Source: Gilliamella bombicola (GTDB lineage: Bacteria > Pseudomonadota > Gammaproteobacteria > Enterobacterales > Orbaceae). Taken from it: a stretch of DNA of 64,000 bases. Location of the stretch: contig NZ_FMAQ01000011.1 in NCBI RefSeq assembly GCF_900094945.1, forward strand, positions 1 to 64,000, given 5' to 3'. The position numbers were made by a program, and so were the translations under genes. Numbering within the stretch: the first letter of the stretch is position 1; the number at the start of each line of letters is the position of its first letter. The notes below the pieces were generated by a model. It was not told the origin of the DNA. It saw nothing but the letters and a program-made list of their open reading frames with translations, and ran no database searches. Positions 9,821 to 19,438 of this stretch are shown here, one piece after another.

Positions 9821-9832
9821 ATGTATTTACAT
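9821..9832. promoter_or_regulatory. Candidate GntR operator, deoC side
   Basis: ATGTATTTACAT is a near-perfect palindrome about 20 bp upstream of the deoC start codon. Its GT-n4-AC core fits the generic GntR-family pattern. It resembles the palindrome at 9939-9952. Confidence 0.4.
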
Positions 9833-9938
9833 TATATTAAAAACAATAAAAACATTGTCAATGAGGTTTCCTTTAAAATCGTGACATACTTCTCAATTAA
9901 TGAAAAATACAACTCAATCCATTTGTTTTAGCCAAAAA

Positions 9939-9952
9939 ATATGTAAACATAT
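9939..9952. promoter_or_regulatory. Candidate GntR operator, PTS side
   Basis: ATATGTAAACATAT has 6-bp arms around a 2-bp centre and lies 33 bp upstream of the PTS EIIA start codon. With 9821-9832 it gives one site per divergent transcript. Binding by the neighbouring regulator is inferred. Confidence 0.45.
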
Positions 9953-9985
9953 ATTTAAACAATAACCACAAGGAGTACTATCATA

Positions 9986-10405
9986 ATGAAAATAGTTATA
10001 ACTTCACATGGTGATTTGTGTGAGGGGATTTTGACAAGTTATAAAATGATTGCAGGCGATACATCAAAATTCATTGCAGTCAAGCTTGATGAAAACGGAA
10101 TTGGTGATTTTTCATTTAGATTAACGAAAGTTCTTGATGAACAGATAAACGATAATAAAACAGTGATCGTCTTAAGTGACATAATGGGAGGTACACCTTA
10201 CAACGAAACATTACGTTACATGCTTGCTCATCCCGATAAAGTTTTTTTATTTGCTGGATTAAATTTGCCAATGCTAATCCAAGCAGGCACTTCATTAGAA
10301 GAATCCAATATACCAAATCTGCTTAATTCAATTTTAGAAGCTGGTCAAACTTCGGTTTTATTGGCTCCATCAACAATAAGCAATAATGAAGACATAGATT
10401 TTTAA
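9986..10405 (+). CDS. PTS mannose-family EIIA component
   Basis: The 139-residue protein is a single EIIA-Man domain. His8 in I-T-S-H-G-D-L-C is the expected phosphorylation site, receiving phosphate from HPr. D-I-M-G-G-T-P-Y-N is a conserved surface loop. IIA and IIB are separate genes here, unlike E. coli ManX where they are fused. AAGGAG precedes the ATG. It is the first gene of a IIA-IIB-IIC-IID operon; gaps of 24-27 bp argue for one transcript. Confidence 0.93.
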   Translation: MKIVITSHGDLCEGILTSYKMIAGDTSKFIAVKLDENGIGDFSFRLTKVLDEQINDNKTVIVLSDIMGGTPYNETLRYMLAHPDKVFLFAGLNLPMLIQAGTSLEESNIPNLLNSILEAGQTSVLLAPSTISNNEDIDF

Positions 10406-10432
10406 TAAGTTATACGATAGGAGTAAAGATTT

Positions 10433-10924
10433 ATGGCAATTACATTAACCAGAGTAGATGATCGTGTCATTCACGGTCAAATAATGACACGTTGGACAAA
10501 AGTCAGACCCGTCGATGGAATACTTGTTGTAGGCGACAATATTGCCTCGGATGAATTACGAAAACGTGTATTAAAAGCAGCTGCAGGCACACTAAAAATT
10601 GGAATTTATACAGTTGAACAAGGTGTTGATAAAATAAAACAAGGTATGGAATCAACTAAAAACTTTTTTTTAATCAGTGATTCCCCACAAACATTTGAAA
10701 AACTACTTAGAGCTGGAGCTAAACTGAATCCAACATTAAATATAGGATGTATGAATACTCGGGCAGGAGCAAAAGTATTAGGAAGGACCGTCGCTATTGA
10801 TGAAAATGACTATAAAGCTTTTGAATATATTGAAGCTCAAGGTATTAAGATTGAATTTCAACTTTTACCAGACGATGAGCCTAAAACTTGGTCAATTATG
10901 AAAAAGAAATATGACACTTTATAG
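10433..10924 (+). CDS. PTS mannose/fructose/sorbose-family EIIB component
   Basis: The protein is a 163-residue EIIB-Man/Sor domain. The phosphorylated histidine is His14 in R-V-D-D-R-V-I-H-G-Q. It takes phosphate from EIIA and transfers it to the sugar carried through EIIC/EIID. TAGGAG lies upstream of the ATG. Substrate specificity cannot be read from this component alone. Confidence 0.93.
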   Translation: MAITLTRVDDRVIHGQIMTRWTKVRPVDGILVVGDNIASDELRKRVLKAAAGTLKIGIYTVEQGVDKIKQGMESTKNFFLISDSPQTFEKLLRAGAKLNPTLNIGCMNTRAGAKVLGRTVAIDENDYKAFEYIEAQGIKIEFQLLPDDEPKTWSIMKKKYDTL

Positions 10925-10948
10925 ATCTCATTCATTGAGGAGAATATT

Positions 10949-11779
10949 ATGGAGACAACACTATTTATTCCAGCCTTACTCACAGGAGTATTCTGTTACT
11001 TAGGCGCCATAGAATCACCTTGGTTATTTGGTATGTCAGGCGGTTTTTATATTGTAGGTAGGCCGTTAGTTGCAGGGTTATTAGTTGGATTTGCTTTTGG
11101 CGATGTACAAGCGGGTGTTTTGTGTGGCTTAGCTGTTCAAGCTGTTTTTATCGCTAACTTATCAACAGGAGGAGCAACTAATAGTGAGATCACTTATGCT
11201 GCTTATGGAGGTATTGGTTTAGCTTTAGCAACAACAAAAGAACCCGCTGTAGCAGTAACATTATCAGTATTATTAGGGCAAACTTTTGGTTTAATATTTT
11301 ACAACACTCGAATGGCACTTTATTCATTCTGGAATAATAAAGCACAACAAGCTGCAGAACATAATAATACTCGAGGTATTATTTTAAATCATTTATTTTA
11401 CCCCCAAATAACAACATTTTTATTACGAGCAGTCCCTGTTTTCTTAGCTATTTTCTATGGTTCAGGTCTAGTCGATTGGTTATTAAGTAATGTCCCTGAA
11501 GTCATCACAAAAATTATTTCTGTTTTAGGTGGTGTCTTACCAGCGCTTGGTATTGCCATGTTAATGAATATCGTTATTAAGTCAAAAATTCAGCTTATAT
11601 TCTTTTTTGCCGGTTTTGTTTTATTGGCTTTTGCCGGTTTAAGTATGATCGCGTTGGTGTTTATTTCAGCTTTAGTTGCTTATCTATATTATATGGCAAT
11701 TAATAAACCAGCATCTTCCGCTGTCAAAGAACCTAATAACTCAAATTCAAATATTTTTGAAGATGATGATCTATTTTGA
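10949..11779 (+). CDS. PTS mannose-family EIIC membrane component
   Basis: This hydrophobic 276-residue protein has several Gly- and Ala-rich membrane segments and the family-type N-terminus with a G-G-F-Y-I-V-G-R-P region. EIIC and EIID together form the sugar-translocating channel in the inner membrane. A short acidic tail (D-D-D at the end) precedes the stop. TGAGGAG is an excellent Shine-Dalgarno. The downstream EIID start is 14 bp after the stop. Confidence 0.92.
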   Translation: METTLFIPALLTGVFCYLGAIESPWLFGMSGGFYIVGRPLVAGLLVGFAFGDVQAGVLCGLAVQAVFIANLSTGGATNSEITYAAYGGIGLALATTKEPAVAVTLSVLLGQTFGLIFYNTRMALYSFWNNKAQQAAEHNNTRGIILNHLFYPQITTFLLRAVPVFLAIFYGSGLVDWLLSNVPEVITKIISVLGGVLPALGIAMLMNIVIKSKIQLIFFFAGFVLLAFAGLSMIALVFISALVAYLYYMAINKPASSAVKEPNNSNSNIFEDDDLF

Positions 11780-11793
11780 TAGGAGAACTAAAA

Positions 11794-12621
11794 ATGGATA
11801 AAAAAATGAATAGCCAATCAAAATTAACCAGAAAAGAATTACGTCAAATTTGGTATCGATGGGGATTTACACATTTATCATCTATGAGCTATGAAAAATT
11901 ACAAGCACATGCTTGGGCATTTTCTTATATCCCATTTGCTGAAAAATATTACAAAAATGATCCAGAAGCAAAACGTCGATTATTAACAAGACATTCGATG
12001 TTTTACAATACAGAACCACAAACAGGTCAAATCATAAATGGTATTGTTGCTTCAATGGAAGAAGAGATAGCATTAGGTAATAATGTGCCAGAAGAATTGC
12101 CGGTGAATATCAAAGCAACATTAATGGGTCCATTAGCTGGTATAGGCGATTCTTTAATTCAAGGCATTATCGTTCCTATCTTGTTATCAATTGCAATGGG
12201 AATGGCAGCGGGAGGAAATGCCATTGGTCCAATCTTTTATATTTTATCTTATGGTATTTTGGGTCCTTTAATTTCTTATATAAGCTTTCATTATGGCTAT
12301 AAACTTGGTGTAAATGCCATTGATAATATTATTGGCGATAATGTAAAACGAATTACCGATGCTTTTAATATTCTAGGAATTATGGTGGTTGGAGGACTTG
12401 CTGCTGGTAATATCGTGCTAAATTCGCAATTGGAAATTCCAATGGGTGATAGCATGCGTTCGTTACAAAGTGTACTTGATGGTATATTCCCGAAAATACT
12501 ACCTTTGACTATGGTTTTACTTGCTTGGTGGTTAGTGTCTGCAAAACAAATGACAGCCACAAAAGTCATCTTAATTCTGACTGCAATTACTTCGCTCGGT
12601 GTAATTATTGGTATATTTTAA
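11794..12621 (+). CDS. PTS mannose-family EIID membrane component
   Basis: EIID occurs only in the mannose PTS family, so it fixes the class. The 275-residue protein begins with a soluble helical part (W-Y-R-W-G-F-T-H-L-S-S-M-S-Y-E) and contains the G-P-L-A-G-I-G-D-S motif before its membrane segments. I chose ATG 11794 because AGGAG lies 8 nt upstream; an in-frame TTG at 11776 would overlap EIIC and has no better site. The operon probably imports mannose or a related hexose/hexosamine as its 6-phosphate, with manA nearby for mannose 6-phosphate. Confidence 0.92.
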   Translation: MDKKMNSQSKLTRKELRQIWYRWGFTHLSSMSYEKLQAHAWAFSYIPFAEKYYKNDPEAKRRLLTRHSMFYNTEPQTGQIINGIVASMEEEIALGNNVPEELPVNIKATLMGPLAGIGDSLIQGIIVPILLSIAMGMAAGGNAIGPIFYILSYGILGPLISYISFHYGYKLGVNAIDNIIGDNVKRITDAFNILGIMVVGGLAAGNIVLNSQLEIPMGDSMRSLQSVLDGIFPKILPLTMVLLAWWLVSAKQMTATKVILILTAITSLGVIIGIF

Positions 12622-12675
12622 TCTACACAAAGACCTTAAACTGCTCAGTAATTAAATATAAAAGTCAGAAAAATA

Positions 12676-12707
12676 AAAATGCCGTTAGTTTGAGCTAACG
12701 GCATTTT
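12676..12707. terminator. Bidirectional terminator between PTS operon and pdh operon
   Basis: The stem GCCGTTAG / CTAACGGC has a 6-nt loop and flanking A4 and T4 runs. It ends the EIID (+) and lpd (-) transcripts. Confidence 0.85.
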
Positions 12708-12734
12708 ATTAAGTAAATAAATGACTTGTTGTCA

Positions 12735-14159
12735 CTATTTTTTCTTTGCCTTGGCATTAGGTAAATCGGTGACTGAGCCTTCATAAATTTCAGAAGCTAA
12801 GCCGATTGATTCATGTAATGTTGGGTGAGCATGGATAGTTAATGCAATATCTTCTGCATCACAGCCCATTTCAACAGCTAAAGTGATTTCACCTAGTAAT
12901 TCACCGCCATTCACACCAACAACCGCACCACCTAACAAGCGATTATCTGCTTTATTGAAGATCAGTTTTGTCATCCCTTCTGAACAATCTGAAGCAATAG
13001 CACGCCCTGATGCAGCCCATGGGAAGATTGACACTTCATAATCAATGCCTTTTTCTTTCGCTTCTTTTTCAGTTAAGCCCACCCAAGCCACTTCCGGTTC
13101 AGTATAGGCAATAGAAGGAATAGTTTTTGGATCGAAGAAGTGTTTTTTACCAGCAATGACTTCTGCTGCCACATGCCCTTCGTGTACGCCTTTGTGCGCA
13201 AGCATTGGTTGCCCCACAATATCACCAATAGCATAAATGTGTGGTACGTTGGTACGCATCTGTTTATCCACTTCGATAAAGCCACGATCTGTGACGTTAA
13301 CGCCAGCTTTTTCTGCACCAATTAACTTACCATTTGGCGTACGGCCAATCGCCACTAATACCGCATCATAAGTATGGGTTTCGGTGCTGCCGTCTTTCTT
13401 TTCCATGGTGACGTAAATTGCATCATGTTTGGCTTCAACGGTGGTCACTTTGGTTTCAAGTCGTAAAGTGAATTTCTTTTGGATCTGCTTAGTAAAGACT
13501 TTAATCACATCTTTATCAGCAGCTGGGATCACTTGGTCAAACATTTCAACCACATCCACTTCTGAACCTAATGCATGGTATACAGTACCCATTTCAAGAC
13601 CAATAATTCCACCACCCATTAATAATAATTTTTTAGGAATGGTGGTTAGCGCTAAGGCATCTGTTGAATCCCAAATACGCGGATCATCATGTGGAATAAA
13701 AGGTAACTTAATTGGACGAGAACCCGCTGCAATAATGGCATTATCAAAGGTAATTTTAGTGATGCCTTTTGATGAAGTCACATCCATAGTATGGCTACCA
13801 GTAAACTGCGCTTCACCTTGAATCACATTGACTTTGCGCATTTTTGCCATGCCAGCAAGCCCATTAGTCAGCTGACTAATGACTTTTTCTTTCCAGCCAC
13901 GCACTTTGTCTAATTCAAGTCTCGGCGTACCAAAATGGATACCATGTTCAGTTAATGATTTTGCTTCATCCATTACTTTTGCAACATGTAGTAATGCTTT
14001 TGATGGAATACAACCTACATTTAAACAGACACCACCAAGTGTTGAATAACGTTCAACAAGGGTAACATCTAGTCCAAGGTCTGCCGCGCGGAACGCAGCG
14101 GAATAACCCGCTGGTCCAGCCCCTAAAACCACAACTTGCGTTTTAACATCTTGACTCAT
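12735..14159 (-). CDS. lpdA: Dihydrolipoyl dehydrogenase (E3)
   Basis: This FAD enzyme reoxidises dihydrolipoyl groups of the pyruvate and 2-oxoglutarate dehydrogenase complexes with NAD. The protein shows the Rossmann G-A-G-P-A-G-Y motif, the redox disulfide Cys45/Cys50 in G-G-V-C-L-N-V-G-C-I-P, a second nucleotide-binding G-G-G-I-I-G-L-E and the C-terminal H-A-H-P-T-L-H-E active-site base. The 474-residue length is standard. It is the third gene of aceE-aceF-lpd, 16 bp after aceF. Confidence 0.96.
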   Translation of the reverse strand: MSQDVKTQVVVLGAGPAGYSAAFRAADLGLDVTLVERYSTLGGVCLNVGCIPSKALLHVAKVMDEAKSLTEHGIHFGTPRLELDKVRGWKEKVISQLTNGLAGMAKMRKVNVIQGEAQFTGSHTMDVTSSKGITKITFDNAIIAAGSRPIKLPFIPHDDPRIWDSTDALALTTIPKKLLLMGGGIIGLEMGTVYHALGSEVDVVEMFDQVIPAADKDVIKVFTKQIQKKFTLRLETKVTTVEAKHDAIYVTMEKKDGSTETHTYDAVLVAIGRTPNGKLIGAEKAGVNVTDRGFIEVDKQMRTNVPHIYAIGDIVGQPMLAHKGVHEGHVAAEVIAGKKHFFDPKTIPSIAYTEPEVAWVGLTEKEAKEKGIDYEVSIFPWAASGRAIASDCSEGMTKLIFNKADNRLLGGAVVGVNGGELLGEITLAVEMGCDAEDIALTIHAHPTLHESIGLASEIYEGSVTDLPNAKAKKK

Positions 14160-14175
14160 AATTTGATCTCCTTAA

Positions 14176-15762
14176 TTACATCACTAAACGACGTAAGTCG
14201 GATAAGACGTTAACAATATGGCTTAAGAAGCGCGCACCATCCGCACCATCAATCACTCGGTGATCAAAGGATAATGATAAAGGTAACATTAAGCGTGGTG
14301 TAAACTCTTTACCATTCCAAACTGGTTTCATGCTAGAACGAGATACACCTAAAATACCCACTTCTGGCGCATTAACAATTGGTGTAAACGAGGTTGTACC
14401 AATACCACCAAGGCTAGAAATAGTGAAACAGCCACCTTGCATATCGCTACCAGTCAATTTACCTTCGCGCGCTTTTTTAGAAATTGCCGCAAGTTCTCGA
14501 GAAAGTTCAACAATACCTTTTTTATCAACATCTTTAAACACTGGCACAACAAGACCATTTGGTGTATCAACAGCAACACCAATATTAATGTATTTTTTGA
14601 TGATTAGCGTTTGAGCATCTTCAGATAATGAGCTATTAAAGCGCGGATACGCTGCTAATGCGCTAGCTACCGCTTTCATGATAAACACTAAAGGTGTGAT
14701 CTTAAGATCGAGCTTCTTCTTATCAGCTTCTGCATTTTGTTGCTTACGGAATGCTTCTAAATCAGTAATATCAGTTTCATCAAACTCGGTCACATGTGGG
14801 ATCATGACCCAGTTACGGTGTAAATTTGCACCTGATACTTTTTGAATTTTAGTTAATGGTAGGCTTTCAACTTCACCAAATTTGCTGAAATCAACTTTCG
14901 GCCATGGTAATAAACCTGGCAATGCACTACCTGCAGCACCACTTTCAACTTGCTTAACTGCATTTTTAACGTACGCTTGAATGTCTTCACGTAAAATACG
15001 GTTTTTAGGACCTGTCGCGGTAACTTTAGCGAGATTTACGCCAAATTCACGCGCTAAACGGCGCACTGATGGTGTTGCGTGTGCATAAGCATCATTTTCA
15101 ACAAAGTCATTACCTGATGCTACAGGCGCTGATTTTGTGGTAGCAGGTGCAGGTGCTGATGCGGCTTTTTCAGCAACAGGTGCTGAAGCTGCTGGCGCTG
15201 TTTGGGTAGCAGGCGCTGCACTAGTTGTGGTTTCAAATTCCATAATTTTGGAACCTGTTTTCACTTTATCACCCACTTTTACTGTGATACTTTTAACTGT
15301 GCCAGCAATGCTTGCTGGTACTTCCATTGACGCTTTATCACCTTCAACGGTAATTAACGAGTCATCAACAGATATAGTATCGCCAACTTTTACTAAAAGT
15401 TCGGTCACTTCAACTTCATCACCACCGATATCAGGTACATTGACATCAACAGTCTGACTTGTGGCAGCAGCCGTTGGTGCGACTTCAACTTTTGGTGCTT
15501 CTGGTGCTTGAGCTGCAGGCGCTGCACCACCTTGTTCATCAAATACCATAATGTCTACACCGGTTTGGACTTTATCGCCAATTTTTACCGAAATAGATTT
15601 AACAATACCTGCTTGTGGTGCTGGAATTTCCATTGATGCTTTATCACCTTCAACAGTCATAATTGACTGATCAGCTTCAACTTTGTCACCAACATTAACC
15701 AGAATTTCGGTCACTTCGACTTCATCACCGCCAATATCGGGTAATTTAATTTGAATACTCAT
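14176..15762 (-). CDS. aceF: Pyruvate dehydrogenase E2, dihydrolipoyl acetyltransferase
   Basis: The protein carries two lipoyl domains with near-identical E-G-D-K-A-S-M-E motifs (lipoyl-Lys41 and Lys143). Ala/Pro-rich linkers, a peripheral subunit-binding domain (about 225-268, [11 protein letters not shown]) and the C-terminal acyltransferase with [12 protein letters not shown] follow. E. coli has three lipoyl domains; two are found in many relatives. LipB and LipA, which make the lipoyl groups, are encoded just beyond aceE. The linkers give a long Ala-rich antisense frame that is not a gene. Confidence 0.96.
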   Translation of the reverse strand: MSIQIKLPDIGGDEVEVTEILVNVGDKVEADQSIMTVEGDKASMEIPAPQAGIVKSISVKIGDKVQTGVDIMVFDEQGGAAPAAQAPEAPKVEVAPTAAATSQTVDVNVPDIGGDEVEVTELLVKVGDTISVDDSLITVEGDKASMEVPASIAGTVKSITVKVGDKVKTGSKIMEFETTTSAAPATQTAPAASAPVAEKAASAPAPATTKSAPVASGNDFVENDAYAHATPSVRRLAREFGVNLAKVTATGPKNRILREDIQAYVKNAVKQVESGAAGSALPGLLPWPKVDFSKFGEVESLPLTKIQKVSGANLHRNWVMIPHVTEFDETDITDLEAFRKQQNAEADKKKLDLKITPLVFIMKAVASALAAYPRFNSSLSEDAQTLIIKKYINIGVAVDTPNGLVVPVFKDVDKKGIVELSRELAAISKKAREGKLTGSDMQGGCFTISSLGGIGTTSFTPIVNAPEVGILGVSRSSMKPVWNGKEFTPRLMLPLSLSFDHRVIDGADGARFLSHIVNVLSDLRRLVM

Positions 15763-15774
15763 TATAACAACCTC

Positions 15775-18441
15775 TTATGCAATTCGTGGATTAAGTTTAT
15801 CAGCATTGATTTCGAATTTTTTAATCGCTTCTTCAACAACGCTAACTTCGATATCGCCACGTTTAGCAAGTTCACCCAATGCTGCAACTACAACATAAGA
15901 TGCATCAACTTCAAAGTGATGGCGTAAATTTTCACGGCTATCACTGCGACCAAAGCCGTCAGTACCAAGCACTCGATAACTTTCAGCAGGTACAAATCCA
16001 CGAATTTGCTCAGCAAAAATTTTCATATAATCAGTTGAAACTACTGCTGGATTGTTATTCATAATTTGTGCAACATAAGGCACTTTTGGTGTTTCACTCG
16101 GATGTAGCATATTGTATCGTTCACAGTCTTGTCCATCACGAGCAAGTTCAGTAAATGATGTTACGCTATAAACTTCAGAACTAATACCATAGTTTTTAGC
16201 TAAGATGTCAGCCGCATCACGTACATGACGTAAAATCGAACCAGAACCTAATAACTGAACAGTCGGTTTACCTTTTTGACCTTCAACAGTATCAAGTTTA
16301 TAAATACCACGACGAATGCCTTCTTCTGCACCTTCTGGCATTGCAGGTTGTGCATAGTTTTCATTGAGTGTTGTAATATAGTAGTAAACGTTTTCTTGTT
16401 CGCCATACATACGACGTAAACCGTCTTGCATAATAACCGCAACTTCATAAGCATAAGCAGGATCATATGAGATACAGTTAGGTATGGTTAATGATTGAAT
16501 GTGGCTATGACCATCTTGGTGTTGTAAGCCTTCACCATTTAATGTTGTACGACCAGATGTACCACCGATCATAAATCCGCGTGCTTGCTGATCGCCAGCT
16601 GCCCACATTAAATCGCCAATACGTTGGAAACCAAACATAGAATAGTAAATGTAGAATGGAATCATTGGGAAATCATTGGTACTATACGATGTTGCAGCAG
16701 CTAACCATGAAGCCGTTGCGCCACATTCATTAATCCCTTCTTGTAAAATTTGACCTTTTTCATCTTCACGATAATAAGCAACTTGCTCTTTATCTTGAGG
16801 CGTATATTGCTGTCCATGTGGGTTATAAATCCCAATTTGACGGAATAAGCCTTCCATACCAAAAGTACGCGCTTCATCAGCCAAAATTGGTACTAAGCGT
16901 GGTGCTAATTCTTTATCCTTAAGCATAATGTTAAGAGCACGGACAAACGCAATTGTTGTTGAGATTTCTTTTGATTGTGCTTCAAGTAGTGATGAGAATT
17001 CACTTAATGCTGGAATAGAAACAGTACCAGAGAATTTGGTTAATCTTGATGGAACATAGCCGTGTAATGCATTACGACGTTCATGAATATATTTGTATTC
17101 TGGCGTGTGCTCTTCAAATTTGATATAAGGTAATTTTTCAAGTGCTTCATCTGTTACAGGAATATTGAAGAAATCACGCACATGACGCACTCCATCCATA
17201 TTCATTTTTTTCACTTGGTGAGCAATATTTTTCGCTTCAGCAGCAGCACCCATACCATAACCTTTAATGGTGTGAGCAAGAATAACAGTTGGGCGATCTT
17301 TGGTTTCTTTTGCACGCTGGAATGCAGCAAACATTTTAGCAGGATCTTGACCACCGCGATTTAATCTAAAGATTTCTTCATCAGACATATCTTTAACTAA
17401 TTCAGCAGTTTCTGGATATTTGCCAAAGAAATGCTCACGTACATATGCACCATCTTTTGATTTTAATGTCTGATAATCGCCATCAAGTGTTTCATTCATT
17501 AGACGAATTAATTTACCTGATTTGTCTTTTTGTAGTAATTTATCCCAACGATCACCCCAAAGAACTTTAATCACATTCCAGCCTGCGCCAGCAAATACGC
17601 CTTCAAGTTCATTAATAATTTTACCATTACCGGTCACTGGACCATCTAATCGTTGTAAATTACAGTTGATAACAAATACCAAATTATCTAATTTTTCACG
17701 CGTTGCAACGGTGATTGCACCTTTTGATTCTGGTTCATCCATTTCACCATCACCTAAGAATGCATAGACTGTCTGTTCAGAAGTATCTTTCAACCCACGA
17801 TTTTCTAAATATTTTAAAAAACGTGCTTGATAAATGGCACTAACAGGGCCAAGTCCCATTGAGACTGTTGGGAATTGCCAAAATTCAGGTAATAATTTAG
17901 GATGAGGGTAAGAAGGTAGTCCTTTACCATGTACTTCTTGGCGGAAATTATCAAGTTGTTCTTCGGTTAAACGACCTTCAATAAATGCGCGTGAATAAAT
18001 ACCTGGTGAAATATGTCCTTGGAAATAGACCAAATCGCCACCATCTTTTTCGTTACGTGCACGGAAAAAATGGTTAAAGCAAACTTCATAAAATGTTGCA
18101 GCAGACTGGAATGATGCCATATGACCGCCAAGCTCTAAATCTTTCTTTGACGCTCTTAGTACCATCATAATTGCATTCCAGCGAACAATTGAACGAATGC
18201 GGCGTTCTATTTCCCAATCGCCAGGATAAGCAGGTTGTTCTTCTACTGGGATAGTATTGACATAATTACTTGTTGAAGAACCAAAAAGTAGTGGCACACC
18301 GCCATCTTTTGCTTTGTTGACTATTTGCTCAATAATATATTGTGCACGTTCTATACCTTCTTCGCGAATAATTGAATCAAGACTCTTGAGCCAATCTTGT
18401 GTTTCAATGGGATCGATATCATTCACTTGCATATCCGACAT
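15775..18441 (-). CDS. aceE: Pyruvate dehydrogenase E1 component (homodimeric)
   Basis: This 888-residue thiamine-diphosphate enzyme decarboxylates pyruvate and acetylates the E2 lipoyl groups. The G-D-G-E-M-D-E-P-E-S to N-C-N-L-Q segment is the ThDP/Mg site. The full length matches the AceE type rather than the alpha/beta E1. AGAGG precedes the ATG. No pdhR-type regulator gene lies upstream, unlike E. coli; the next gene is the divergent lipB, so local control differs. Confidence 0.97.
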   Translation of the reverse strand: MSDMQVNDIDPIETQDWLKSLDSIIREEGIERAQYIIEQIVNKAKDGGVPLLFGSSTSNYVNTIPVEEQPAYPGDWEIERRIRSIVRWNAIMMVLRASKKDLELGGHMASFQSAATFYEVCFNHFFRARNEKDGGDLVYFQGHISPGIYSRAFIEGRLTEEQLDNFRQEVHGKGLPSYPHPKLLPEFWQFPTVSMGLGPVSAIYQARFLKYLENRGLKDTSEQTVYAFLGDGEMDEPESKGAITVATREKLDNLVFVINCNLQRLDGPVTGNGKIINELEGVFAGAGWNVIKVLWGDRWDKLLQKDKSGKLIRLMNETLDGDYQTLKSKDGAYVREHFFGKYPETAELVKDMSDEEIFRLNRGGQDPAKMFAAFQRAKETKDRPTVILAHTIKGYGMGAAAEAKNIAHQVKKMNMDGVRHVRDFFNIPVTDEALEKLPYIKFEEHTPEYKYIHERRNALHGYVPSRLTKFSGTVSIPALSEFSSLLEAQSKEISTTIAFVRALNIMLKDKELAPRLVPILADEARTFGMEGLFRQIGIYNPHGQQYTPQDKEQVAYYREDEKGQILQEGINECGATASWLAAATSYSTNDFPMIPFYIYYSMFGFQRIGDLMWAAGDQQARGFMIGGTSGRTTLNGEGLQHQDGHSHIQSLTIPNCISYDPAYAYEVAVIMQDGLRRMYGEQENVYYYITTLNENYAQPAMPEGAEEGIRRGIYKLDTVEGQKGKPTVQLLGSGSILRHVRDAADILAKNYGISSEVYSVTSFTELARDGQDCERYNMLHPSETPKVPYVAQIMNNNPAVVSTDYMKIFAEQIRGFVPAESYRVLGTDGFGRSDSRENLRHHFEVDASYVVVAALGELAKRGDIEVSVVEEAIKKFEINADKLNPRIA

Positions 18442-18807
18442 ATAAAAACCTCTTTTTTGTTTAAAAAAATGCAGTATTTGCTATCCTTAGCTATAACTAA
18501 CTATATAAATTACAACTCTGCATTATGGAGTTTCATTTGCATCAGTCTGCCATTTTCATAAAAAAAGTAAAGCAAACCAAAGCTTAGAAAAGCATGTTAA
18601 TTCCTATCAAATTAATCAACTATTTCAATGATAACATTGAAAACAATGTTAGTGGCTTGATAAAAAGGAAATTTTACTAATAAATAAATACAAAAAAATA
18701 GATAGTATGTCTATACCGAAGTCATCTATAAGTTGTCAAATTATAGTAAAATTTGATATATATTGATAAATTTTTTGTTAATGCCACCAATAACAATAAG
18801 CAATACT
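18442..18807. other. Divergent intergenic region aceE / lipB
   Basis: About 366 bp of AT-rich sequence without a gene. An inverted repeat TAACATT-n6-AATGTTA (18632-18638 with 18645-18651) could be an operator. No match to the PdhR-type AATTGGT-n3-ACCAATT pattern is visible. Confidence 0.5.
18733..18760 (+). promoter_or_regulatory. Candidate lipB-lipA promoter
   Basis: TTGTCA (18733-18738) and GATATA (18755-18760) are separated by 16 bp. Transcription would begin near 18767, which rules out the in-frame TTG at 18763 as start and supports ATG 18781 or 18808. Confidence 0.35.
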
Positions 18808-19428
18808 ATGAACATTAATAATGTTATCATCCAAGACCTACATATTGTTCCCTATATGCAAACTTATCAGGCTATGCATGACTTTACCCAAAATCGTCAT
18901 GAACAAACAGTTGATGAAATTTGGTTAGTAGAACATCAACCTGTATTTACCCAAGGTAAAGTGGGCAAAGCGGAACATTTATTAAATCATACAGATATTC
19001 CAGTTATTCAAACTGATCGCGGCGGTCAAATTACTTATCATGCTCCCGGTCAACAGATCATGTATATCCTAATTGATTTAAGAAGACGCCATATTGGTAT
19101 TCGCGATATAGTGAGCTTTTTAGAAAATAGTGTCATCCAAACTTTAGCACACTATGGTATCATAGCTTACACAAAAGCAGACGCTCCAGGTGTGTATATT
19201 GATCATAAAAAAATTTGTTCGCTTGGTTTACATATAAATCGAGGTTGCACCCTACATGGACTAGCCTTAAATATTGATATGGATCTTACTCCGTTCAATA
19301 ACATTAACCCTTGTGGTTATGCTGGATTACAAATGACACAATTAAAAGACTATGTTTTTAATATTGACCGCAACGAAATTAAACAACAATTAACCGACAA
19401 TTTTATTAATCAACTACCTAAGTATTAA
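18808..19428 (+). CDS. lipB: Octanoyl-[ACP]:protein octanoyltransferase
   Basis: LipB moves octanoate from acyl carrier protein to the lipoyl domains of E2 subunits and GcvH. Counted from ATG 18808, the motifs are [13 protein letters not shown] (70-82), Lys135 in K-I-C-S-L-G and catalytic Cys169 in P-C-G-Y-A-G-L-Q. The 206-residue product is of normal length. Upstream in-frame starts (TTG 18763, ATG 18781) are possible, but the first would precede the likely transcription start. lipA follows after 10 bp. Confidence 0.93.
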   Translation: MNINNVIIQDLHIVPYMQTYQAMHDFTQNRHEQTVDEIWLVEHQPVFTQGKVGKAEHLLNHTDIPVIQTDRGGQITYHAPGQQIMYILIDLRRRHIGIRDIVSFLENSVIQTLAHYGIIAYTKADAPGVYIDHKKICSLGLHINRGCTLHGLALNIDMDLTPFNNINPCGYAGLQMTQLKDYVFNIDRNEIKQQLTDNFINQLPKY

Positions 19429-19438
19429 GATACCTAAT

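Noticed and set aside
13429..13821. 130-residue plus-strand ORF inside lpdA
   Set aside because: It is antisense to a clearly functional enzyme and has no recognisable family or ribosome site.
15137..15457. Ala/Val-rich plus-strand ORF opposite aceF
   Set aside because: It is the antisense of the Ala/Pro-rich linker and lipoyl domain of aceF; low-complexity coding DNA opens the opposite frame.
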